From positions 1-36,500 of the forward strand of contig CAMKDH010000003.1 of assembly GCA_946411215.1 (NCBI GenBank): 36,500 nt of DNA, written 5' to 3'. The position numbers were made by a program, and so were the translations under genes. This document shows, piece by piece, positions 15,692 through 25,333 of the stretch. Every line of letters starts with the position of its first letter. Position 1 is the first letter of the stretch. The stretch comes from an uncultured Treponema sp. GTDB taxonomy: Bacteria > Spirochaetota > Spirochaetia > Treponematales > Treponemataceae. The notes under the pieces are model-generated. The model did no database searches, was not told the origin of the DNA, and saw only the letters and a program-made list of their open reading frames with translations.

Positions 15692-16744
15692 ATGCATGCA
15701 GATATAAAACCCGCAAAAAAAGTACTTTTTTCTCTTTGTTTTGTTATTTTTTTATCAATTATTTATATATCTTGTGCTTCTACACAAAAAAATCAAATTC
15801 CGGAGCCGGAGTGGATTGCAAATAAAAAATCTGTTTTTCCGGATAGTACTTATCTGGCGCAACTTGGAACAGGTATAACTGCTGCCGAGGCTAAAAATAA
15901 TGCTATTGCGCAACTGGCTTCTTATTTTAATACTAATGTTAAATCGCTTGTAGAAGGCGAAACTTATACTTATAACAGTTCAAATGATGTTACAAAGGTT
16001 GAACGTACAATAAAATCTAGCACTGTTACTTCTACTGACCTGGAGCTGTTTGCGTTGGAAACGGAAGAGCCTTACTTTTTGAAACGGGAAAATAAATGGT
16101 ATTGCTGTGCGCATATTAATAGAAAAGATGCATGGAATCAGTATGAACCGATTGTTCGCGATAATAAAAACTCTTTTTACAGCATTTTTGGGCTTGTGGC
16201 AAAAACTACAGATCCGCTGGAGCGCATAAAAATCTATAATCAGACAGAAATGGCTTCTGAAATTTTCCTTGGCAGCCTTTACAAAGCAACAATGTTTTCA
16301 AAACCACTAACAGACAAAGCTTTTGGTGAAGATAGGGAAGTAATTGCTTCAATTCCGGGCCTTATTCAAAACGAAAAAAACAACTGTGTAATGTGCATCA
16401 AGACAAACGGAGATTTTGGTGGCACAGTTTCTTCAACTGTAAACAGCATTTTTGCGCAGCTTGGTTTTACAACAAGTGATAATGCACAAAAATCAACTTA
16501 TATAGTAGAAACAGACGTGCTTTACAACGAAGTAAAGGAGGATGACCTTTTTGTTTATAATCCTTCTGTAAAGCTCAGTGTAAAATCGCAGAATAAAACT
16601 CTGTACGTTTATGAAAATAAACTCGACAGAATTCTATCATATAACGAAACAAAAGCAAAAAAGAATGTATGCGAAGGTATTGCGGACCTTCTAAAAAAGG
16701 AACTTGCCGACGATTTTAATTCGATTATTGGATTGAATAAATAG
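15692..16744 (+). CDS. LPP20-family lipoprotein
   Basis: 350 residues from ATG 15692. The longer track ORF (from 15644) runs through the predicted promoter and gives a poorer signal peptide. The N-terminus has a long basic region, the hydrophobic LFSLCFVIFLSIIY and an ISC lipobox. The LPP20-like region follows: PEWIANKKSVFPDSTYLAQL, then ITAAEAKNNAIAQLASYF, the signature of this outer-membrane lipoprotein family. The C-terminal half (about 210-340) has a second alternating strand/helix domain without a named family. It is followed 12 nt later by a larger CsgG/LpoB-like protein. The likely role is envelope assembly or quality control; no enzymatic residues are seen. Confidence 0.82.
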   Translation: MHADIKPAKKVLFSLCFVIFLSIIYISCASTQKNQIPEPEWIANKKSVFPDSTYLAQLGTGITAAEAKNNAIAQLASYFNTNVKSLVEGETYTYNSSNDVTKVERTIKSSTVTSTDLELFALETEEPYFLKRENKWYCCAHINRKDAWNQYEPIVRDNKNSFYSIFGLVAKTTDPLERIKIYNQTEMASEIFLGSLYKATMFSKPLTDKAFGEDREVIASIPGLIQNEKNNCVMCIKTNGDFGGTVSSTVNSIFAQLGFTTSDNAQKSTYIVETDVLYNEVKEDDLFVYNPSVKLSVKSQNKTLYVYENKLDRILSYNETKAKKNVCEGIADLLKKELADDFNSIIGLNK

Positions 16745-16756
16745 AGAGTTAACAGT

Positions 16757-19060
16757 ATGAAAAAGATTTGGTTATTTTTGATTGTTTTATTGAGTATCTC
16801 ATTTGCAGCAACTGCCGCTGGAAAACGAATTGCAATATTTAATCCAACAGCAGAAGGGCTTTCTGCAGAAGAACAGAACTGGGTTCCTTCATCTGTAAGA
16901 CGACGTCTTGAAGCAAATTTCAACGACTATACAACTTATCAGCTTGTGGATATTCAGAACGAAGAACAAATCAAAAAAATCCAGAAGGATGCCGAAAGCT
17001 TTACACATAATCAGGATACAAGCATTGAAATTGGAAAGCTTGTTTCTGCCGAAATCGGTATTTTTTCAAACATCACAAAAGCAAACGGAAAATACATTCT
17101 TTCTACAAGCGTAACAAATCTTACTACAGGTGTCAGGCTTTCTTCTGTTACAACAGACAGCGTGGCAGAAGCTGTAAAGCTTTTTGAAGGCGCAGGCTCT
17201 TCTGTAAACAAGGTAACTGTAAAAATCTGCGACGACCTTGGAATTAAACTTTCTGCAATAGATCTTTATGTTCTTTTAAAAGGTCAGGATTTGTCAGAGA
17301 AAGATCAGATTTCGATGACACAGGAAGAGGTTAGTAAGTACGAAAAGAAACAGAAGGAACTTGAAAAACAGATTAAAGAAGTTTCTCTTTCTACAGAGCT
17401 CGATGCCGAAACTCGCAAAGCAAAGCTCGAAGCAGAAAAAGCACTTGCCGATCAGCAGAAGAAGATTGCCGAAGAACGACTTGAACGCTTAAGACTTCAG
17501 CAGCAGAGACTTTTGGAAGACCAGGAGCAGCAGAAAACTCGAACAGCAGCTCAGCGTGAAAAAATTGAACAGGCCGCAGCACTTGCAGAAAAACAGGCTA
17601 AGCTTGTACGTCAGCAAAAAATAGATTCTCTTTCTGTTGATAATCAGATTGCAATAATTGAAGCAAAAAAGCAGGCAATGGTTGATATTCATGAAAGTGT
17701 TCTTAGCCAGGAAAAATTTATAAAGCAGTCTGCAAATGATGAATATAAGGCACGCTGCGAAGCAATTGATGCAGAGCCTCTTCGCAATGGAGAAACAGAT
17801 TCAAAAGGAAAAATCCTTCCCGCAGTTCAACAGCTTAGAAAAGAACGCAAACTCGAAATCCGTAAAGAAATTGAATCAAAGGCCCTTGAAGACCTTGCAA
17901 AAATCCAGGGAAAAACTACAGAACAGGAAGATTCTCTTTACAACGATATTCAGAATGACCTTGAAAAGCTTCGTGCCCGCAGAACAATTTCTTCTATAGA
18001 AGATGGTCGCATTCTTGATATTGGAAACTACGCCGGTGACAAATATGAATGGGATACAACAGTTTCGCTTTATATAAACGACGTAAAGATTTTTGGTCAA
18101 AACGCAAATATTGCCTACAGCAACGTGAGTGGTAAAAATCCTGTTTCACCAGCTGCAGGTAATGCAAGTGCATGGAACGATTATCTTGATACGGTAGACC
18201 TTTATGATTATATGTTCCGCCGCAAGGTTCCAGCTATAACTCTCGAAGTTGATTATTCAATTGACGCAATGCCAGATAATTATCCTTCGATGTACAAAAT
18301 GACTTTGTATGAATTCCGTTTTATAGATACAATCAGCGGAAAGGTTGTTCAGTCAATTACTCCCGCAAAATCTTCTTACAGATTCTCGGTAAATCCAACT
18401 GTTGATATTTCTTACTACGGTAAATCTCTTTCGGCAAATTCGGAAAATGATTCTTCGAAGGCAAAAGCTTCTTCTGGCGAAAAGCACCTTATTAAAACCG
18501 AAGAAGTAAAAACCGGAAAGAATTTTAAAAAGCGAAAAAAGATGGAGCCGATGTATGATCAGAAAAAAGACGGTGGGGCAAGATGTAATCTGGGTTTTAA
18601 TATTGCCCGTGCAGTTTCTGATCAATTAATGGAAGATCCTGCTTCGGGCATTCAGCTTGAAGGTTACTGTTCAATTCCTCTTACACCCTTTATGTTCATG
18701 CAGCTGGATTATTCGTGGTATTCAATTCCATGGAAATTCAGTGTAGACAAAAATCTTCCAACAGAATTGACTTTTGCAAGCTTTAATTTGGGATTTAATT
18801 TCAGACCACGATTGCCTGGAAAAGTTCCAAACATTTATGTGCTTGGTGGCGCTGGTCCTGCTTTTTCTGACCATGAGCAGTACAAGAATTCAGAGGCTCT
18901 TTTTGGATATAAGGGAGCAGTGGGTATAGATATTCCAATGGCAGATTTCTGGTGCTTTACAGCAGAAACAGGAGTGCTTGGACTTGAAGATATGGAACCC
19001 GCTCCTTACGCAAAAATTGGTGTAGCTATTACTATTCCAAACTTTAAGATTTGGGATTAA
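16757..19060 (+). CDS. CsgG/LpoB-like periplasmic protein with coiled coil and C-terminal barrel-like domain
   Basis: 767 residues. The signal peptide (MKKIWLFLIVLLSISFAATA) is followed by an approximately 150-residue domain starting KRIAIFNPTAEGLSAEEQNW, resembling the CsgG/LpoB/TolB-N group (a strand, then a helix with the RRRLEANF pattern, then IGKLVSAEIGIFSNI). Residues about 190-425 are a charged, predicted coiled coil rich in E, K and Q. A beta-rich region follows (VSLYINDVKIFG), then a Lys-rich segment, then a C-terminal approximately 150-residue region of alternating amphipathic strands (LEGYCSIPLTPFMFMQLDYSW, FNLGFNFRPRLPG) that looks like an outer-membrane beta-barrel. It could span the periplasm from barrel to peptidoglycan. 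It lies 12 nt after the LPP20 gene; the pair is probably functionally linked. Confidence 0.72.
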   Translation: MKKIWLFLIVLLSISFAATAAGKRIAIFNPTAEGLSAEEQNWVPSSVRRRLEANFNDYTTYQLVDIQNEEQIKKIQKDAESFTHNQDTSIEIGKLVSAEIGIFSNITKANGKYILSTSVTNLTTGVRLSSVTTDSVAEAVKLFEGAGSSVNKVTVKICDDLGIKLSAIDLYVLLKGQDLSEKDQISMTQEEVSKYEKKQKELEKQIKEVSLSTELDAETRKAKLEAEKALADQQKKIAEERLERLRLQQQRLLEDQEQQKTRTAAQREKIEQAAALAEKQAKLVRQQKIDSLSVDNQIAIIEAKKQAMVDIHESVLSQEKFIKQSANDEYKARCEAIDAEPLRNGETDSKGKILPAVQQLRKERKLEIRKEIESKALEDLAKIQGKTTEQEDSLYNDIQNDLEKLRARRTISSIEDGRILDIGNYAGDKYEWDTTVSLYINDVKIFGQNANIAYSNVSGKNPVSPAAGNASAWNDYLDTVDLYDYMFRRKVPAITLEVDYSIDAMPDNYPSMYKMTLYEFRFIDTISGKVVQSITPAKSSYRFSVNPTVDISYYGKSLSANSENDSSKAKASSGEKHLIKTEEVKTGKNFKKRKKMEPMYDQKKDGGARCNLGFNIARAVSDQLMEDPASGIQLEGYCSIPLTPFMFMQLDYSWYSIPWKFSVDKNLPTELTFASFNLGFNFRPRLPGKVPNIYVLGGAGPAFSDHEQYKNSEALFGYKGAVGIDIPMADFWCFTAETGVLGLEDMEPAPYAKIGVAITIPNFKIWD

Positions 19061-19069
19061 AATATACCT

Positions 19070-19834
19070 ATGAATGTTTTTACATGGAGTCAAAAAGAAC
19101 TTCACGATTTTTCTCAAACTGATTTTTATAAAGGCGGCACAGGTGTTTCTGTAGGAAGCTTTGACGGTCTTCATCTGGGACATCGGTTTCTTTTGCAGGA
19201 GCTTGTTTCAAAATGTTCTTCAAAAAATATTGCTCCCGGTCTCATAACTTTTACAAGGCCGCTTCCTGCTTACAAACATTCCGATGATTACACTGGAGAT
19301 ATTTCTACACTAGGTCAGCGTCTGAGACTTTTTGAAGAAATGGGAATGCAGTTTGTTTTTATTGTAGATTTTACCCAGGATTTTTCGGGGCTCAAAGGCG
19401 TGGACTTTTTAAATATCCTTCATGAGAATTTGAATATGAAATTTATTGCCGAAGGAATTGATTTTAGATGCGGATACAAGGGCGCCACAGATACTCAGGC
19501 AATTAAATATTGGGCTGAACAAAACAATATTGATTTTTCTTTTGTTGATCCTGTTTATTACACCGAAGCCGATGGCGAAGAAGAACGCGTGAGCTCTTCG
19601 TATATCCGCAAAATGATTCAGAAAGGATTTTTTAATACTGCAAAAGAACTGCTTGCACGTCCATACCAGATTGATATCGAGCAGATAAAAGAGCAGGGCT
19701 GTTCAACACAAATTCTTCCGCCAGACGGTTTTTATTCCTGCACCGATGAAAACCAAAAATCAGTTCGAGTGCAGATTCAAAATCATCAGCTTGTAGCTAT
19801 TCCGGATTGTAAGTACATTACTATTTTATTGTAA
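19070..19834 (+). CDS. FAD synthetase domain protein (RibF-like), no riboflavin kinase domain
   Basis: 254 residues. The N-terminal FMN adenylyltransferase domain is recognisable: VGSFDGLHLGHRFLL (residues 27-41, the HxGH nucleotidyltransferase motif) and ERVSSSYIRKMIQKG, equivalent to the SSTxIR motif. Bifunctional RibF is about 300 residues, and its C-terminal riboflavin kinase has a GxPTAN-type motif. Here the region after RPYQIDIEQI is short and lacks that motif, so only FMN to FAD conversion is expected, or neither if the domain is degenerate. It starts nine bases after the preceding stop codon and probably shares its transcript. Its stop codon overlaps the -35 box of the next gene's promoter. 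Confidence 0.85.
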   Translation: MNVFTWSQKELHDFSQTDFYKGGTGVSVGSFDGLHLGHRFLLQELVSKCSSKNIAPGLITFTRPLPAYKHSDDYTGDISTLGQRLRLFEEMGMQFVFIVDFTQDFSGLKGVDFLNILHENLNMKFIAEGIDFRCGYKGATDTQAIKYWAEQNNIDFSFVDPVYYTEADGEEERVSSSYIRKMIQKGFFNTAKELLARPYQIDIEQIKEQGCSTQILPPDGFYSCTDENQKSVRVQIQNHQLVAIPDCKYITILL

Positions 19835-19857
19835 ATCTGCCGACAATAAATTATAAT
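19829..19857 (+). promoter_or_regulatory. Promoter of the 708-aa lipoprotein, very short leader
   Basis: TTGTAA, 17 bp, TATAAT. The -35 box includes the stop codon of the RibF-like gene. The ATG at 19870 is 12 nt after the -10 box, leaving a leader of about 6 nt with no Shine-Dalgarno sequence. Confidence 0.75.
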
Positions 19858-19869
19858 TAAATTACGATT

Positions 19870-21996
19870 ATGAAAAAACAGTTGTCTGCATTTTTTATAA
19901 TTTTGTTTTCTCTTTTTTGTATATCCTGTGACAGTATACTTGCAGACAAGTTAAATGAAAAATTCAACTTAACCCCTCCAATATATCTTTCTTATAAAAC
20001 AGATTACGGAAAAGCGCCAAGCCGTGTTACAATTACAAAAGGCGATGTTATTACAGAAGAAATGCTTCCTTCTGTTGCGTACGTAAACAATAACGGTTCA
20101 TCGTATTATTACTATGACGGCCAATACTATTATTATGATGATGACGAAAAAACCTTTGTGGGCTGGTATTATGATGATCAGTATACACAGGAAGTTCATG
20201 TTGGCGATGTTATTGAAGGTGCTTTAACGTTGTATGCCAAATGGTCAGATTCCTATGTGTATGTATATTATAATTTTTATTCAGATTATGGATACTATTC
20301 TCACTCGGATCGGATAAAGGTTGGTACAAAGCTTTCTTCTGATAACTGGTATTATCCTAAATATGACTTTTCAAGCGATTATGAATTCACTGGCTGGTAT
20401 TTAGATGTGGGGTACCAGACCTCCGCTGAAGGTTATGTTGTAACATCTGATATATACTTATATGCAAGTCTTTATCCAAAATATTATTATATAGATTATG
20501 TTACTTCATATTATTGTGACCCGTTGCCACAGGGAGCTGTACGTCGCGGCGAAACGCTAAGTTCATCTGAGCTTCCAACTCTTTATCCATATTCAGAGTA
20601 TGATAATATGGAATTTGAAGGCTGGTATTATGGCTCTGCTTGTGAAGACAGAGCAAATGTAGGTGATGAAGTAACAGGCAATATTACACTTTATGCAAAT
20701 TTTGTGCCAAGATATTATACAATTACGTATGAAACTTTTGGATGGGCAACTACTCCTGAAGACAGGATTTTATATAAGGGTGAGGAATTTACTTCATCAT
20801 ATCTTCCAGATCTAGTTTCAACGTATAATTCCATGAGATTTTTGGGATGGTATTTTGATTCTGAATGTGAGGTGTATCCTGCAAATGCGGGACAGATTAT
20901 AACTAGTGATACACGTTTATTTGCAAAATGGGAAACTATACCATCAACAAATATAGTAGAATATTGGCTTTATGATTTTGATGTATCAGACGAGTGTATG
21001 ATTTTGAATGAATATACTCACCTGGATGATGGCGGTGAATATTCTACTCCATCATATTTTGCAAATGAATTTTACAGGCAGGTAGGTGACGATTACGCAT
21101 TTTATGAGAGTTATACTTTTGATGGAGTAGAGTATTGTAATGTTAGCGTGTATAGAAACCTGTATTGTCATACTTTTGTTAGCGCCGAAAATTTGTGGAA
21201 GGTTCTTGAAAAATTTCCTATATTCCCGGATACGTCCCAATTTCAAAATGCTGTAAGTGTAGCAATAAACGATGTTAATCCAGATATGTCTGTGGTTGCT
21301 TCTGCAATTGCAGATCATAATAGAATGCAAAATTATTTAAGATTGAATTTAAGCAATTGTATCGAATTAACAGAGATTCCTGATAATTGTTTCGCGAATG
21401 AATTTTACTTAAAAGCAATTGTTCTGCCTGAATCTATTCAGACTATTGGAGAGGCTGCATTTAAATACTGTTCTGCATTGGAAGATACAGGCATTCTTTG
21501 GCAGAATTTAACAACAATTGGTGAAAGTGCTTATGAATATTCAGGACTTAAATATATAGAATTACATCGTTGTAATAGTCTTACAATAATTCCAAAAAAT
21601 ATGTTGGCCGGATGTTCTGCTTTAGAGACTGTTTTACTGCCTGAATCAATTCAAACTATTGGAGAAAATGCATTCCAGTCTTGTCAAAATCTTAGCAGCA
21701 TTCAGATTCCTCGTTATGTTACTCAAATAGGTGAACGGGCTTTTAGTGATTGCCTGCAATTAACCGAAATCGAAATTCCAAATGGTGTTTCAACAATCCC
21801 TCAGTATTGTTTTTATAATGATACTTCACTTAAGACAGTAATACTTCCTTCAACAATTACTTTGATAGAAAACTTGTCTTTCTATAATTGCCCTCTTGAA
21901 AATGTTTATTTCTATGGAACTGAATCCCAAAAAGATGGCATTACAAATTACGACACAACAATTTCTTCAGTTAATTGGGATTGTAATTATCATTAA
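19870..21996 (+). CDS. Surface lipoprotein with InlB B-type repeats and LRR_5 repeats
   Basis: 708 residues. The signal peptide MKKQLSAFFIILFSLFCISC carries a clear lipobox (CISC). Four tyrosine-rich Listeria-Bacteroides modules follow, recognisable by FVGWYYD, FTGWYLD, FEGWYYG and FLGWYFD cores, each ending in a LYA/LFAKW-type strand; the first module is unusually Tyr- and Asp-rich. A linker of about 100 residues is followed by irregular LRR_5 repeats (VLPESIQTIGEAAFKYCSAL, QIPRYVTQIGERAFSDCLQL) near the C-terminus. It shares architecture with the 1200-aa protein upstream but has fewer, more divergent LRRs. A cell-surface adhesin or binding role is inferred from the family. It has its own promoter. 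Confidence 0.87.
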   Translation: MKKQLSAFFIILFSLFCISCDSILADKLNEKFNLTPPIYLSYKTDYGKAPSRVTITKGDVITEEMLPSVAYVNNNGSSYYYYDGQYYYYDDDEKTFVGWYYDDQYTQEVHVGDVIEGALTLYAKWSDSYVYVYYNFYSDYGYYSHSDRIKVGTKLSSDNWYYPKYDFSSDYEFTGWYLDVGYQTSAEGYVVTSDIYLYASLYPKYYYIDYVTSYYCDPLPQGAVRRGETLSSSELPTLYPYSEYDNMEFEGWYYGSACEDRANVGDEVTGNITLYANFVPRYYTITYETFGWATTPEDRILYKGEEFTSSYLPDLVSTYNSMRFLGWYFDSECEVYPANAGQIITSDTRLFAKWETIPSTNIVEYWLYDFDVSDECMILNEYTHLDDGGEYSTPSYFANEFYRQVGDDYAFYESYTFDGVEYCNVSVYRNLYCHTFVSAENLWKVLEKFPIFPDTSQFQNAVSVAINDVNPDMSVVASAIADHNRMQNYLRLNLSNCIELTEIPDNCFANEFYLKAIVLPESIQTIGEAAFKYCSALEDTGILWQNLTTIGESAYEYSGLKYIELHRCNSLTIIPKNMLAGCSALETVLLPESIQTIGENAFQSCQNLSSIQIPRYVTQIGERAFSDCLQLTEIEIPNGVSTIPQYCFYNDTSLKTVILPSTITLIENLSFYNCPLENVYFYGTESQKDGITNYDTTISSVNWDCNYH

Positions 21997-22053
21997 TAGA
22001 CTATATTATTCAAATTAACTAAAACAAAAATCTCATTTAATAAAGGATTCTTT

Positions 22054-25000
22054 ATGACACACTCTACTCATTTATTTTCAAAAATCACAACATCCATTTG
22101 CATGTTTGCTTTTTTCCTGGTTTTTGCAGCATGTAGTCCTCAGACAATCCAGTTACAGCCTGAAGAAATTGAAGTTAGTTATACTGTTGAACACTGGCAG
22201 CAGAATGTTAGCGGAAACGGCTACGGAAATGAACCTGTTCTTACAGAAGTTTTATCAGGAATGACAGGTTCTTTCACAAATGCCATGACTAAGAATTATG
22301 AAGGCTTTGAAGCCAGAAATTTTGATCAGATAAAGCTTGCACGAGACACTACAACAATAATCAAAATTTATTATGACAGAAAATCAATCGAATATACCTT
22401 TGACGCAGGTGAAGGAAAGTTTGTCCACGGCGAATCAACCAAAACAGTAACCGGCCTTTATGGCGCCAGCGTTACCGCTCCTGATAATCCCCAGAAAGAG
22501 GGGTTTGATTTCGTTGTCTGGGATGAAACAGTTCCAGAAACTTTCGGCGCAGAGAATAAAACTTTTACTGCGTCATGGACACAAAAAACTTCTCAGGGTG
22601 AAGATGAACAGGGAGAAGGACAGGGAGAAAATCCTGAAAATCAAGGGGAAAATCCTGAACAGAATCAACAGACAACTGCAAGCTATACTGTAGAACATCA
22701 TCAGCAGAAAACAACCGGAGATGGATATACAACAATTTGGGATGATACAGAAGAAAAGACGGGAACTATAGGTGCACAGACTTCTGCCACTGCAAAAACT
22801 TACACAGGATTCACAGCAAAAACAATCAAACAAGAAACTATCGCTGAGGATGGAAGTACTGTTGTAATAATTGAATATGACAGAAATATAATTACTTACA
22901 CTTTTAATGCCGGAGACGGAATGTTCGATGATAATAATGCAGAAAAAACTGTAAGCGGCCGTTATGATACGAGTGTTTCTTTTACATCAGAACCATCTCG
23001 GCTAGGATATGAATTTAATAAATGGGATAAAACAATCCCACCTTACTTTGGTACAGAAAATCTTACTTTTAATGCATTATGGTATCGTTCTGATTCAAGA
23101 TATACTGTAGAACATTATCTTCAGGATCTTGAAGGTGATGGATATACTATTCAATCAAGTGATACTGAACATACACGTACTGGATTAACAGATACTATGA
23201 CAGAAGTTCGTCCAGGACAATATACAGGTTTTACTGCAAAAACAATCGAACAGAAAAAAATTGCTGCTGATGGAAGTACTGTTGTAAAGGTTTATTATGA
23301 TAGAGATATTATTACATATACCTTTGAAGATGACCTGGATTTCACAGATGATATTGTAATAAGCGGTCGTTACGGGGCAACTGTTCCTATTCCTGACATG
23401 GCAACCACGGGGTATGATTTTGGACATTGGCTTGGATTTGTTGATCCACCTGATACTTTTGGAACATATAATAACACGTTTAAAGCTATAACGGATCCAA
23501 GATCCGATACTCTAGTTACAATAAAATATTTCAAGCAAATAATTACAGGTAATACGGATGTAGTTTATACTGTTGATGAGATAAAACAAGAGAAAAAAAC
23601 ATCTGGATTTACATTAAATTCTAGTTTTTATCTAAAAGATTGTGATAATGATTCTGAATATAAAGATTATGAATATAGTCATGAAGATGGAGATGACCAA
23701 GTCAACCCTGATGGAAGTTCTGTTTTAAATATTTACTATAAACTTAAAACACTTACTTACAATTTTAATGCAAATGGTGGAAAATGGGGTGATTCTCAAG
23801 AAATTATGCCAATAAGTGGAACATTGGGCACTCGAGTTGTGGTTCCAGAAGATCCCGTTCGAGGTGGATATGAATTCTTAGGTTGGGATCGTGAAATCCC
23901 AGTAGTATTTGAACCTCTTATTGCTGGTTGGTATGTAATTGATATTTATGGAACATGGCAGGCAAGAGGAGATATTCGTTATAAAGTAGAACATTATCAG
24001 CAGAATCTGAGCGATAATGAATATACTCATGTATCAAATGAAGATGAAGATAGAACTGGTACAACAAATTCTTCTACAGAGGCCCGAGCAAATACTTACG
24101 AGGGCTTTACTGCAAAACCTTTTACTCAAGAAAAAATAGCTGGTGATGGTTCTACAGTAGTTAAAATCTTCTATGACAGAAATAATATAACCTATACCTT
24201 TAATCCTAACGGTGGAAGTTTGAATGGTTCTCCTCAGACTCAAACTCAGACTGTACGTTATGGAACTTTAGTTCCTGTTCCTCAGGCGCCTTCTTTAAAT
24301 GGCGATTGGACCTTTGACGGCTGGTACGAAGGTCAGTTTATTGCTCCTGAATATACTCCTTCTGCTACTAATACTAGAAATATTGATGTATATGCACACT
24401 GGAAATATACTCCAAAAAATGTTCTGGGTGGTGGTATAAGCTTTGATGGAACAACCTTTACATATACTGACGAAGTATATGTAATAGACCCTGCAAAAAC
24501 AGGTGAAAACATTACAGTAATACCTGGAACTAACAAAAATGGAGTATTTATAAATAACCGTACTACAAAATTAAGTCCATTTATTATGAGTAAATATGAA
24601 GTTACACAGGAGCTTTATACTGCAGTTATGACAGGTCAGACTGTTACAAAAGATGGTAAAACTTATGAACTCGATGCAGCTCCATTTAAATGTAAAACAA
24701 ATGAACATGCCGGTGATATCCAGAAATATCGCCCGGCAGACAATATCAACTGGTATGATGCCGTATACTTCTGTAATGCTCTTTCAGAAAAACTTGGACT
24801 TACAAAACCTTATGAAATAACTGATATTTTAGTTATTAATGGTCATATAGAACATGCAGATGTAACTCTTGTTCCTGGTGCAAACGGTTACCGTCTTCCA
24901 ACAGAAGCAGAATGGGAGTTTGCCGCACGCGGTGGAAATCCTTCTGACGAAACTAACTGGAATTACACTTATAGTGGAAGCGATGCTATTAATAAAGTAG

Positions 25001-25290
25001 GCTGGGCTAATGAAACCTCTGGAACTCACCAGGTTGGAAAAAAGGCTCCTAACTATCTTGGAATATATGATATGAGCGGAAACGTATATGAATGGTGTTA
25101 TGACTGGCAGGACGGAATTTACCAGGGAGAAGTTACTGATCCAACTGGAGGAACTCTGCAGAATGTAAAGGTTTTCCGTGGAGGTGGATACACTGATGAC
25201 GGATTATGTAGAGTCTGGCAAAGACAATATCAAAGACTTACCTTGAGATATCAAGAATCAGGTTTGCGACTTGTTCGTTCTGCCCAGTAA
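22054..25290 (+). CDS. Surface lipoprotein with repeated YTVEHYQQ/InlB-type modules and a C-terminal SUMF1-like domain
   Basis: 1078 residues. The signal peptide ends in FAACS. About five copies of an approximately 140-residue module follow, each starting (S/R)YxVEHYQQ and containing GFTAKTIxQ, STVVKIYYDRNxITYTF and a GW/W-ending strand; the fourth copy is the most diverged. The last approximately 240 residues form a formylglycine-generating-enzyme-like (SUMF1) domain: MSKYEVTQELYTAVM, INWYDAVYFCNALSEKLGL, GYRLPTEAEWEFAARGG, GNVYEWCYDW and a final GLRLVRS. The catalytic cysteine pair of true FGE is not evident, so it is more likely a C-type-lectin-fold binding domain. An AAAGGA precedes the ATG by seven bases. 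A bidirectional terminator follows. Confidence 0.88.
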   Translation: MTHSTHLFSKITTSICMFAFFLVFAACSPQTIQLQPEEIEVSYTVEHWQQNVSGNGYGNEPVLTEVLSGMTGSFTNAMTKNYEGFEARNFDQIKLARDTTTIIKIYYDRKSIEYTFDAGEGKFVHGESTKTVTGLYGASVTAPDNPQKEGFDFVVWDETVPETFGAENKTFTASWTQKTSQGEDEQGEGQGENPENQGENPEQNQQTTASYTVEHHQQKTTGDGYTTIWDDTEEKTGTIGAQTSATAKTYTGFTAKTIKQETIAEDGSTVVIIEYDRNIITYTFNAGDGMFDDNNAEKTVSGRYDTSVSFTSEPSRLGYEFNKWDKTIPPYFGTENLTFNALWYRSDSRYTVEHYLQDLEGDGYTIQSSDTEHTRTGLTDTMTEVRPGQYTGFTAKTIEQKKIAADGSTVVKVYYDRDIITYTFEDDLDFTDDIVISGRYGATVPIPDMATTGYDFGHWLGFVDPPDTFGTYNNTFKAITDPRSDTLVTIKYFKQIITGNTDVVYTVDEIKQEKKTSGFTLNSSFYLKDCDNDSEYKDYEYSHEDGDDQVNPDGSSVLNIYYKLKTLTYNFNANGGKWGDSQEIMPISGTLGTRVVVPEDPVRGGYEFLGWDREIPVVFEPLIAGWYVIDIYGTWQARGDIRYKVEHYQQNLSDNEYTHVSNEDEDRTGTTNSSTEARANTYEGFTAKPFTQEKIAGDGSTVVKIFYDRNNITYTFNPNGGSLNGSPQTQTQTVRYGTLVPVPQAPSLNGDWTFDGWYEGQFIAPEYTPSATNTRNIDVYAHWKYTPKNVLGGGISFDGTTFTYTDEVYVIDPAKTGENITVIPGTNKNGVFINNRTTKLSPFIMSKYEVTQELYTAVMTGQTVTKDGKTYELDAAPFKCKTNEHAGDIQKYRPADNINWYDAVYFCNALSEKLGLTKPYEITDILVINGHIEHADVTLVPGANGYRLPTEAEWEFAARGGNPSDETNWNYTYSGSDAINKVGWANETSGTHQVGKKAPNYLGIYDMSGNVYEWCYDWQDGIYQGEVTDPTGGTLQNVKVFRGGGYTDDGLCRVWQRQYQRLTLRYQESGLRLVRSAQ

Positions 25291-25299
25291 TTAAAGAAC

Positions 25300-25333
25300 A
25301 GCCGGATTTGTATTCAAGATCCGGCTATTTTTT
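25300..25333. terminator. Bidirectional terminator between the SUMF1 lipoprotein and the HD-GYP gene
   Basis: Stem AGCCGGAT / ATCCGGCT, with possible extra pairing in the loop (TTG with CAA), followed by a run of Ts. The minus-strand gene's stop codon sits at the edge of the T tract, so that gene would have almost no 3' UTR. Confidence 0.85.

Noticed and set aside
22054-25290. Functional formylglycine-generating enzyme
   Set aside because: The active-site cysteine pair is not visible in the C-terminal SUMF1-like domain and no sulfatase gene is nearby.
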